Shown: piece by piece, positions 49,301-61,300 of the stretch
Layout of the letters: each line of letters opens with the position of its first letter
Numbering within the stretch: position 1 is the stretch's first letter
Assembly: GCA_032622095.1 (NCBI GenBank)
Contig: CP136063.1
Span: 82,251,980-82,315,979, forward strand
Source of the DNA: Siphonodentalium dalli
Taxonomy: Eukaryota > Mollusca > Scaphopoda > Gadilida > Siphonodentaliidae
Reading direction: 5' to 3'
Length of the DNA stretch: 64,000 nucleotides
Program-made: the position numbers and the translations under genes
The notes under the pieces: generated by a model
Database searches by the model: none
Told to the model about the DNA's origin: nothing
The model's input: only the letters and a program-made list of their open reading frames with translations

Positions 49301-52300
49301 TTAACAATTCACACTCGGTGTTATGTGGAAATTTATCAACAGACTGTAGTTGTTATACGATTGGCCGCGATCTCCCTCCACACAATCAAGACTAGTATAT
49401 TCTGATATTTCTTGACGGGCGACGTTAGAATTGTTCAATCTAAACCTCTCTAATTAATATAACAGTATTATGGAGGCACGGACTCAGTATGAGTATTCAT
49501 TGCTTCATATGTGCTTACCTCAGTGAGCGTTAACAAATTTTATTTTCTTATCGAAATGGCCATGTGTCGATGGTAATGGCACATTAGGATGTCCCTCAAC
49601 CCAGATCCAGTTGAAGCTTGACAATTGGTCTCGATTTTCGCCCATGCCGGGGTTATATATAGAACCCGCGCCAATCCTCGTCTAGCCCAGACTGCGATGC
49701 TCGTACCCACGACCTAACCACATCGGCTACGGGGACATCCTTAAAAGGAAGCCCTTTCAACGAGAGTTGGGAAGCGTTTCAGTCTGAACATGGGTTCGTA
49801 CCCACGTCCTCCTAAATTCTTGATCTGCCATTCTGGAACAGCACAACCTATTTACTCCGAAATAGTTTGAAAAGATACCGACACGGTTTATTTTCGCGAG
49901 TATATGATTCAGCATTATCCATCGCCAAATTTTAAAAGTCGTTAACATCTATTAAATTTGCTTAAAGGCACGGGCGACGTTGGTTGCAGAAATACTCATA
50001 TTTGTTCAAATCACCATCAACAGAAGGAATATAAACAAATATATAGTTTTGTTCATATGACAAACATAATCAGCGCGTACATAGTATATTGTCGTCAAGA
50101 CGTACGTTGGTGTACGTAAACAAGAGCCTGAAGTTTTGCTTCTACTTACATAACACAGCGTAATTCTATTGGTTAATCACACACAAATGATATAAACGCT
50201 CTTTATTATTTCCATATCAGGAAAACAGTAATACATAACGCTCTTTATGTTTACCATATAGGATATACCATATAACAAAAGCCAGGTTCTGTAACGTTTT
50301 TTGCTTTTGTGTACATAACAAAGGCAAAACATTTGACAATAACATACTGTTTATGCCATATTTCTGATTTATTTAAGAACAAAGTCTGTCTATATATTAC
50401 TATTCTTTCTGTTTATGGCGGTTTTTGACGGAGGTGAATATTTTAACAGCATACCCACCGCTAACGCTGCCCGTATCTTTAAATGGGATCAGACATTAAT
50501 GGAATGGGGAATTTCTTTAAGATACATTTAAATCGATTGCAAGATTTTACGGTTGTATTGTTTTGAGCACGTGCCTGTATTGTGAAAGTTGAATTAGCCG
50601 TTCTAATTGCTTTATTTTAGCACGTGCTGAAATAAAGCCATGGTTGTTTTTGCAGCCTTTATCAGGGGGGGGGGGGGGTCGAAAAAATTCAAGATTCAAA
50701 ATGAATTGAAACAATCAGATTCATATAGTAGTGCATGATATAGTGAGGGGGCTCTATATTTTAAATTTTTTTTCCACAATTTCTCCCTTTAACAGTTGAA
50801 ACCATGGGGTGGGTCCGGTTTTGGTCGAGGAAAATAATTGCAATGAAAAAATATTCATTCTCATCTTTTCTCATAGTTTATCATGCCCTTTAAAACTTAT
50901 TATACAGAGGTTACCTGCGTTTTTTGAGTGAATACCGGAAGTATCTCATGAGTGGTCACAGTGAGATACTGGAATCATCACGAGTGGCCTTTAGGCCATG
51001 ACCCCGAGTGATGATTCCAGTATCTCACTGTGATCGGTAATTCCGATATTCACTAAAAACACGAATGTTTTCTTTTTATTATATGCGCTATTTACTAAAA
51101 TAGATCGAAGAATTAATTCAAAATGTATGACCCATTAATTAGATTGAATTACTGTAAAAAAAACCGTTGGCCTCATTTGTTTATATTAATGATATCAGTC
51201 AAGATATTGAATAAACGATAAATACAGTGACCATGTGGTCGAAGTACATGGTCGATGTCGATAAATGACTACAGTGACTTAAGTCACATAATAACGTGTT
51301 GTTCACTGATTGGATCATTAAAAGGCTCCAGATTCAATCTCAGAGCATCTAATATTCAAAATTTCCCCTCCCATACTTCCTTTTTTATGAGAGCTACCCG
51401 CCACTCGCATAGAATGATTTTAAGGGGAGCTCTTCATTGCTCATCGGTGATTTCCCACATGGAGACAAACGGATCCAGGGGGGGGGGGCGCCCCCCCCCT
51501 ATTTTCGCCAGAGCAAGGATTTTTTTGCGAGGTGATCCTGGCACCATTTGTATCGGGCGCCCGAAGATTCTGCACTGAATATTGCTAACGCGCATGCATG
51601 CAAATACAGCAGTTTACATGTTTACATTACTCAAACGTATAGTTTTTTTTAAATGTGGGTTGAAATGACTTCAATTTGGTAATCCACGACATGACCGTAT
51701 AGCCATACAAGGGGCGAATCCAACATCCCGATATGAAGGTCCGCGGGCTATTTTTCGCCATGCAGAGCAAACAATTTCTGCGACATTTTATATTGGAGAA
51801 TATCTCGCCCGGCGCCAAGTTTTGTGCGCCCGAAGTTTCAACACTGAATATTTCTATCAAAAATAAATATAGCAATTCTGAAAGTGGAGTCAAAATTTAT
51901 ACAATTCCATCTATATGTAAAGAACGAATGAATGATAAACATGAGTCGTCTACAGTGCACTCTATATAGGCTATAGGTTATGCAATGTAGTCCGATCAAC
52001 GCCCGGACTATAAGGGTGCATTTACACTGATACAGAACTGTATACAGATCTGTATGAAGTCACGTGTCGCGCATTACTGTGATCACAATATGATTACTAA
52101 TAGTGAACGCGCGCTTATCAGTACTCTGGTAATTGACAATTCACTACGAGTCGTTTCCGTATAGGCCAGACATAAAAATGGATCTACCATCAGCAGACGA
52201 CAACAGCGATATGGTATGTGCCGCATGTATTTAAAGTGTATCCTTATACCACTTGATAATGGTTCGAAGAAAGAATGAAAATCGCATAGGAATACACAAT

Positions 52301-55300
52301 AAACAAAAGTATACACAAATAGAGGCTAGAGAGCACACATATAGCTTTAGATGGAGATTCCACCAATATTTAGGATTTCAGGTGATCAACTATATATATA
52401 GGTCTCCTGTTTGTCACCATCTGGGCGGTGGCCATTTTGGATCTGTATGGAATGGGTATCCACCCTACAACACCCTTTATTTGACCAAATGTAGTAAAAT
52501 TTCCAACTGATGACAATTCCAATGACAATGTTGACCAAATGTAGGACAATATTGTTTTATTAAATTAACTAGCAGTTTTTGACTGGCCACGGGGAGGGAT
52601 CAGGACACAATCTTCCCAAGTGTCTGAAATTTCAAACCTGACACCCGCCCCCATGATAAGGTTGGAAAATTTCCAGCTGATGGCCATTCCAGCCCAAAAT
52701 TTTGATAAAAAGTAGGAGATTATGCAAATATTGGTCCGAAAACAATAACTCCCCCCCCCCCCCCAATAAAATGTTTGAAAATCAAACTACAAGATCATTT
52801 TCAACCTATTTATTGTTGGTTTGGAAATTACAGCTAATGTCGTGTCAGGTATGAAATTTCCAACTGTTGAAAATTTTGACCAAAGTTTCCACGTCCCTGT
52901 CCGTGTTCAATATTCGAAATACACGGGTTGAAATGACAACGAAAACTAAAACACATTCGCCAAGCCCGAGTAACAATTAATCAAAACAGATTTGCCTGTC
53001 GCAGTGCTTCGGCGTTGACCGTGACGTATAGCGGACACGATTTTTGCTCACACGAACTAATACCGTTTTCTTTCTGTGTGCATTTCTATATCAACCCGTT
53101 TACACTAGTCTGCGTGTAGATCTATGTGCAGTTATATAGCAATGTAAATGCACCCTAAAACGCACTGGCGGCAGTATCATCGTAAAGAGATTATCTAAAG
53201 GCACATACGCCATACTACTATGGTATACATGTACCGTACACATATAGTATATTTTCGAATTATATTATAGAAATACATTGTTGGTTCGTTTCCAATGGTA
53301 TATATGCATGGCATTTAAAATTGGTTATATCTTCCATCACATGTTGTGGCACACTGATTGGACCGAATGTGTGATAACAAGACATATTCAGGTCACGACA
53401 AATACGTATCTTCCATTGCTTAATAAAAAAAAGTCTGACACGAGTCCTTCAAAGCATCGGTTTCCATGCGTCCTTATCGTCATTAGTCAGCTGATTGACT
53501 GAACATATATTTATTCATAACCCAAACATTTACACAACAGATAATAATTTACATACAATATTTTAATTAACATTATGGATGTAACCAGAATGTAGATGAA
53601 TAGGGGATTGGAATACTAGTTAATCAGTTCCGTGTCAGATATTTTTTGGTGAAAACTGTGTTTGTACTAATAAAACGAGTACATGATTGGAGTGTGATTC
53701 TGACCACCCGTTTGGCTTGTATTGATGACTTATTTTGCTGGTGTATCATGAAGCTGATGGCTATTAGAAGTAAAACTGAAAAAATTAGCATGGTTAATGG
53801 AGGGATTAAGAGGTTGGATAGATGCATTGTATTACCAGCCGAAACACCTCTATACTAGTACTGACTAGAAGCCATGATTGCGAGTATTCATTCTGAATTA
53901 CAAAATTTTCTCGCATGCACCAGCCCAAAGCATAGGCACCCGATGATTCCGGGGGCTTATTCCGTGGTCATGTCCGGCCTGCCAAAATTACCATGTCGCC
54001 CAGATAATTCACATTTGCACAGACTTTCAGAAGATAAGTTCACTGTTCAAAGAAGCTTTGATCTTTCATCACTAACCTTCCATAGTATACCGTAATTGTA
54101 CTGAAGGTTATTGTTACCCGTTCCATAAATAGGCCTAATATAAAGCAATATATTACTGGGTCCAGAACACAGGAAAACACGTCGTTTTGAATGTAGTATA
54201 CGAAAAATTTCCCCGGACACTTACGAGAAGGGGGTTAGACCACCTCTCCTGCTCTTCCCCACTCGCTGCTTCGCGGCTCGGATGATGCTACGAATCATAT
54301 ATATAATAGTACATAGCGCCCCCCTTTTTTCAAATTTCCTGGAACCGCCACTGGGAGAGGATTGGAACTGTGTTTATTTAATCAAATTGATGGTGTTTTT
54401 ACTTTACACATGCACACATTTTAACCTATTGCTAATAAGGGACACAACTATCCTGTTAAAGTGGGTATTTTACCTTTATAACCATAAATATTTGGGTTTT
54501 TAAAGGTTTTGTTGGCATATTTTTCAGCCATGTGCTTTGTTTGTTTATTTTTTGTGGGTGTACTTGATCAGCGTTCTCTCAGTTCTGGTGCAGACACAAT
54601 GAGAGACCCTTACCCTGCCAACAACACATTATTTAGTACAATTTACATGATTTTCATCAATTTTGGGGGTGGGCGTCCCAGACATGGGTGGAAAAAACTT
54701 ACGGTCCCGGGTGGGTGTCCCAGACCTGGGTGGAAAACAAATTACGCTCCCGGGGTGGTGGGTCCCCAAAACTGAAAAACACAAAATTTCCACCTTGTAT
54801 CCGTAATTTTTGTCCTGACCCCCCCCCCCGCCTTTATCGGTATAGTAGACGACAAAGGTGATGGATACAACGATCATCATGTCAACCCCATTGTCACTTT
54901 TTTTTCGCTGGCGTTGAGTTGTCGTCTTCCATAAGACTTCACAATGTCATGATTGCATTCTGTTATTTACCACTTATGTTGTATATTTAGGTGCGACAAG
55001 TAGACGACCCGTTTGGGCATGTCGCTCCTGTACAATATATCATCACGGTTTGCCATTACCACTGTAGTGATATATGCATGCAAATATATATTGTACAAAA
55101 TAAATAAACAATCAATCCATAAATCAATCTGGCTAGCATTTGAGTCAACAGCACAATTTTCCCCTGAAACGTCAGTTGAATGATATAAAGTTATTATACA
55201 ATGGTGTGTACAGTATGTGTTTTTCTTGTACTCGTTTGTATGACAGTTTTATTATCCATCTGTATGTTTATCCAAATTTTGGGAATAAAACTTTGGTGGT

Positions 55301-58300
55301 TATTTTTTGGGTTTGTCGGCACTTAATTATCTATAAAAGCCTGTTTTTGATCATCAGAAAGCATGGATTGGAAAAGTAAACACGGAAGTGAAAAAAAACT
55401 CAATGCGGGAATGAAACGTCTGCTAAATCCACCAGTGTTGCGCGCGCATCACAATTTCGCCAATTCATTTCGCAATAGAGATAACTCGTGACGTCACGGA
55501 GTCCCGATAACTAAAGTCCAATATGACTTTCGGGAGTCCAATATGACCTTTTCCCGGATTATCACGTGACGGCTTTTGCCCAATCCCTAAATAGTGTTAG
55601 TTAAAGGGTGGGTAATAATACATAATATATTACCAAATAGTGCGCATTGGTGCCTTAAGAAGTTCAATCCAGGACTAAACTTATCGCATTTTTTAAAGAT
55701 ATAAACACAAACACGTGACATGTTTATGTGAGAACCAATAGCCATCTGATGTCATCACTTGATAGGATTGAGTGTGTGTCCACCCGACCTTGACTGATCC
55801 CCGGACTATAAACCTTGCCATCGCTCTATTTGGACGTCTTGTGGGAGGGCACGTTGCAGAGCGATATAGCGTCATGGTGTTTCGCATATCAGCCAGGGAC
55901 GAGTCTACACCCGACCGAGTTCACAGGTTACGTCATGTGTGCATTCGAATCACCACCGGGTTGGCACAGAACATCTCTTGACATGCTCTAGATTATATAA
56001 GTTGTTGTTATATATAGGCGCTCGAGAAAAATGCAGATGTTCTCTGCTTGCACAAAACAGGAACACGCGGAAAGTACGATAAGTTATGAGGTAGTTGTTT
56101 TCTGGGAGAATAAAGTATCTGTTCAGGAGATGGGATCGAGAGGTCACCCGAAGATCGATATGAAGTTTGGTGACGATCAGTTGAAGTATGTGGCATGTAG
56201 GGTGTGCCAAATGATTTAGTCATGCAAAGAGTCAAATCCAAGATGGCTGCTGGCAGCAATGTTTTTCTACGAATTTCGGGAAAGAAATCGATGGATCCCA
56301 TCTAGCAGTCATCCTGAAGATCATCATAAAGTTTGCTGACGATCGGATGAGGGATATGGTCTGCAGGGTGTGTCAATTATTTACATTAAATGATTTAGTC
56401 ATACAAAGAGTAAAATACAAGAAGGCTGCTGGCGGTCATTTTTTTCGTTGAAAATTGTTAAAATTCGATGTCTCCCATCTAGACATGCCTACAAATTTTC
56501 AAAACTATTCTCCAATAAATGCGGACTGCATGCTATGCTGGTGGATTCAAATTTGAAATCCAAGATGGCTGCTGATGGCCATGTTTTTTAACGAATGTCT
56601 GGGAAAAGATAAATGGCTGCCACCTAGAGGTCACCAAGAATGTCCATATGAAGTTTGGTGGCGATCAGATGAGGGATTTTGGTCTATTGGGTATGCCAAA
56701 GGATTTGCAAAGAGTAAAATTCAAGATGGCCGCTGGCGGCCATCTTTTTCATCGAAATTCGCAAAAACAAATATTCGATAGCTCCCATCTGGAGGTGATC
56801 CTAAAACATAGCTCCAATAAATGTGGACTGCAGGGTGTACCGTAGAATTGGCAGTACATTTATTTTATTTTAAATACCCACATATTTAGGGCATGATATG
56901 TTTGTCATGAACATTAAAACGTTTTATATACATGTACATCTGACAAGTTTCGAGTGTTTTCCAAGTCTTTCCGCCTCCGAAGGCCAGGAATTTGACGCAG
57001 GGGAGCTGTTAGAAATTATTGCCCTCATTAATGAAACACAATTTAACTTGAAAAAAGAAGAAACTACTGAGTGCGGACGGACAGCTATTTAGGTACCATA
57101 GGTATTTCGAAATCACAGAAATGTATGACTTTCACCACAAACATGTACATAGAAATATAAAACACAGATCATGCTTGTGCCAAATACATGAGTGTGTGTG
57201 ACGTCGGGGATGAAGTTCTCTCGGTGAAACACGTGCATGTGCGTGCTATTTTGAGGAATGACCTAGTATCTCCCGCTATCACAACTATCCCCTCCCATTT
57301 ATCATGATTTAATCTGATAGCCCCACGAAATAACGCCTTAAGCCGACCAATGGATTATTCCACACCCAGTCTTAGGGGGCGGGACATAGCTGTTGATATG
57401 AGACAACCATCTATTCAAATACAATCCAGGTTTTACAGCCTGTGCTTATGCTGGTTTGCCAATTAACAAACACTTACGATGTACTCGTCTTCAAATGTAT
57501 ACAAATTAACAACAGTTACTGTCACCCAAAATGAAAGTCATTATTATAGTAACGGTTAAATTAAATTCCCAACTTAAGCTACCAAATTACAAGTTCGGTA
57601 CATTTACAGCAACGACGACAGCACCAACGCCGACTTCAACAGAAGCAACAACAACTACGACGATTAGTACTACAATAACAACAACAACGACTACGACGTC
57701 AACACCATCGACAGCAACAACAACTACTACAACAACAACAGCAACGACGACTTCAGCCACAACGACAACAACGACTACGACGTCAACACCATCGACAGCA
57801 ACAACAACGATGACAACAACAACTACTACAATAACAACAACAGCAACGACGACTTCAACCACAACAACAACAACGACGACTTCAACCACAACAACAACAA
57901 CAACGACTACGACGTCAACATCACCGACAGCAACAACAACGACAGCAACAACAACGACTACAACAACAACGACTTCAACCACAACGACAACAACTTCAAG
58001 AAAATCAACAACGACGATGACTTCAACAGAAGCAACAACAACTACGACGATTAGTACTACAACAACAACGACGATTAGTACTACAACAACAACGACGTCA
58101 ACAACATCGACAGCAACAACAACATCGACGATTAGTACTACTACTACAACAACAACAAGTGCGACGACTACGACGTCAACAACATCGACACCAACAACGA
58201 CTATAACAACGAATACAACAGCCTCGACTTCAACAACAACAACGATGACTTCAACAACAACAACAACTACGACGACGACGATGAGTTCAACCACAACAAC

Positions 58301-61300
58301 AACAACAACGAATACGACGTCAACATCATCGACAGCAACAACAACGAAGACGACTTCAACCACAACGACAATAAAAAATTCAACCACAATAACAACGACG
58401 ATGACTTCAACAGAAGCAACAACAACTACGACAATTATTATTACAACGACTACAACGTCAACAACATCGACAGCAACAACGACGATAGCCACGACTACAA
58501 CAACGACGACTTCAACCACAACGACAACAACAACGACGTCAACAACAACAGCAACGGCCATGGCTTTCACAACAACAACAACGACAACAACAACGACGAC
58601 GACGACTTCAACAACAGCAACAACCACAACGACGACTACTTCAACCACAACAACAACTACGACTTTAACAACAACGAAGATGACGCCAACAACAACGACG
58701 ACGACCTCAACAACTACCACGACTTCAACAACAACTTCAACAACAACCACGATTTCAACAACGACCACGAATTCAACAAAAACGACGACAGCGACACCAA
58801 CAAAAACGAAGACAAAGACTTCAACAGAAGCAACAACAACTACGACGACTTCTTCAACAACAACTACAACAACGACGGCGACTTCAACCACAACGAATTC
58901 AACAGCAACAACTGCGACGACGACTTCAACAACAACGACGATGATTTCACCAACAACTAAGACGACTTCAACATCAACGACTTCAAAAACAACAGCAGCA
59001 ACGACAACAACGGCGATCTCAACAACAAGGATGATGACTTCTATAAGGACAACAACGGACACTTCAACAATAAGAACAAAAACAACGTCATCAACAGTAT
59101 CAACGACTCCAGCAACACCAAAAACGACAGCTACATCAACAATAACAACAACCACGACAACAACGATGACGAGAACGACAACTACATCAACCACAACAAC
59201 AAACACGACAACTACACCAACCACAACAATAACAAACACGACAACTACATCAACCACAACAACAACAAACACGACAACTACATCAATCACAACAACAAAC
59301 ACGACAACTACACCAACTACAACAATAACAAACACGACAACTACATCAACCACAACAACAACAAACACGACAACTACATCAATCACAACAAGAACAACAA
59401 ACACGACAACTACATCAACAACAAGAACAACCATGACAACAACGACGATGACAACAACAGCAGCACAAACTACAAAGACGACAACAACCACTACAACCGA
59501 TTCAGTAATAATGATAACGGGAACAACAACTGATGGCCCCTTGATAATCGGAACAATTCCAACAACGAGCTCGACGACCGCTAGCACATCGTCAGTTCAA
59601 GCAAACTTAACGGCGGGAACATCGTCCTTAACATCACAAGTCACACAGGCGCCGACGACAGTCAGATCCACAGGTAATGAGGTCAGACACATCTTGAATT
59701 TAACTATTATTGTTATATCTAACAATGATAGTTGAATTTAGCAGTGCTAACTATTCTTTTCCCTGTGTCTGTGTGGAAACTTTGGGATCGCGCATCACAG
59801 TGCCCAGCCAATTTTATATCTTAACACTATTGACCAAAATGAACAATCTAGAGACCAAATTCGTTTTGCAGCCTTATGCGCCATGTTATATACTTTAATA
59901 ATAACACAAACTATGCCTAGATTACATTAACATGACGACTTGTATGTTACTTGACTTCATTATTGTGTTCCATCGTGATTAACCAGTTGCATGGATCGAA
60001 ACAAGTTACTTCGTCAAAGAAACAAACGCAATGGTACCGAATTAGTGCGAGACTGTTTTTGAATGTTTTTAACATGATTGGATTATCCCTCTTTTATCGA
60101 ATTCACAAAACGGCAAAGTATTTAGTTGAATTCAGAATGCGCCCGGCCTTGTAATCAGTGACTCACACGCCGGATGAACCACCTATGTATTTTTCTGCAG
60201 AGATACCACCACTAAACATCTTACACTGATAAATACTTAAATTGTATTGCTGTGTCCACAGCCTGTATATATGGTGATGACGCAACATATCCTCGCGCAA
60301 TAGGTTCATAATCGACCTATAATATTCATATAGGTTCATATTGGACTTATTTGATTCTGAAATAAGCCCATAGTGGACTTATATCCGTTATTCCGTTTAA
60401 TGGCGCGGGTCACAGTGAAAACACATTTTAAAGAGCGTACATCTGGTTAGTCATGAGCTGATTGATTCGTGTTATTTTCCGCTCTTAATGAACTTATAAC
60501 AAGTCATTATGAATCAATAATGGTACTAAACACTGTAATTTTCAGTTCGTTATGACTCAAAATGAGGCGATTCTAGAGGCGATTCTACGCCGATTATGAA
60601 CCTAAAACAAATCCAATGATAAGCCCAAAACGTGCTGAGTGCCACGAGAACAGGCTGGGTGGCGAAGAACACGAATTTCATTATATTGTCCAATGTCAAT
60701 TGCACACTGTTCCAAGAATAACTTGAAGAACAAGCTAGCTATTACGATTCAATATTTATTCAGTGAAAACTTAACTTGTTGGAGACCGAAGCTTATCAAG
60801 TTGCGATAACGAAGATATCTTCAAGTCTGTCCAAACTTATATAACTTGAAGACACACATTTCGCAAATCCCCTTCCTGCAGCCTAACACCAGTGCACTAG
60901 ATCACACCAGCCAATCAAATGAGCACTAAACTCAAACGCGCTCTGCTTTGTTCCCAGTACAGTATATTCTTGGACGAAACTAATAGTTCTGATTATACAT
61001 TCAACAAAAATATCAGGAGCTCGATACGGAGTTTTCATTTAGCTTTATTATCGGTGTACACATCATCATGGATTCATCAAAAAGTTTCGAATCATATAAT
61101 TCGATAGAGTTGGGAGAGCCTAGCATTAACAACACCAACAAAGTATCCCATTATACACGCATGTATCATATAAGTGACTCGCACTTGCTCTTCAATCCCG
61201 TTATGTATTTGTTATGTTTTGTTATGTATGTATTTGTGTGCATATTTGGCAAATAAATATGTTTAAACTAACAGTAAATGAGACGGCTGTGACAAGCACA

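Noticed and set aside
49620-49740. Functional tRNA gene on the minus strand
   Set aside because: A-box-like and B-box-like segments are too close and no cloverleaf can be drawn; kept only as a weak SINE candidate.
51070-55900. Additional exons in the 9-kb intron 4
   Set aside because: Several short ORFs exist, but none combines phase-1 splice sites with Pro/Thr-rich or lectin-like sequence; short exons cannot be excluded.
57531-57609. ATG at 57531 as start of an independent mucin gene
   Set aside because: A phase-1 acceptor at 57609 matches the phase of all other exons, and the 26 extra residues have no signal-peptide character. Kept only as an alternative.
57587-59587. 666-codon minus-strand ORF rich in Val
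   Set aside because: It is the complement of the Thr-rich exon; a repeat of ACN codons lacks stops on both strands. Poly-Val of this length is not a plausible protein.
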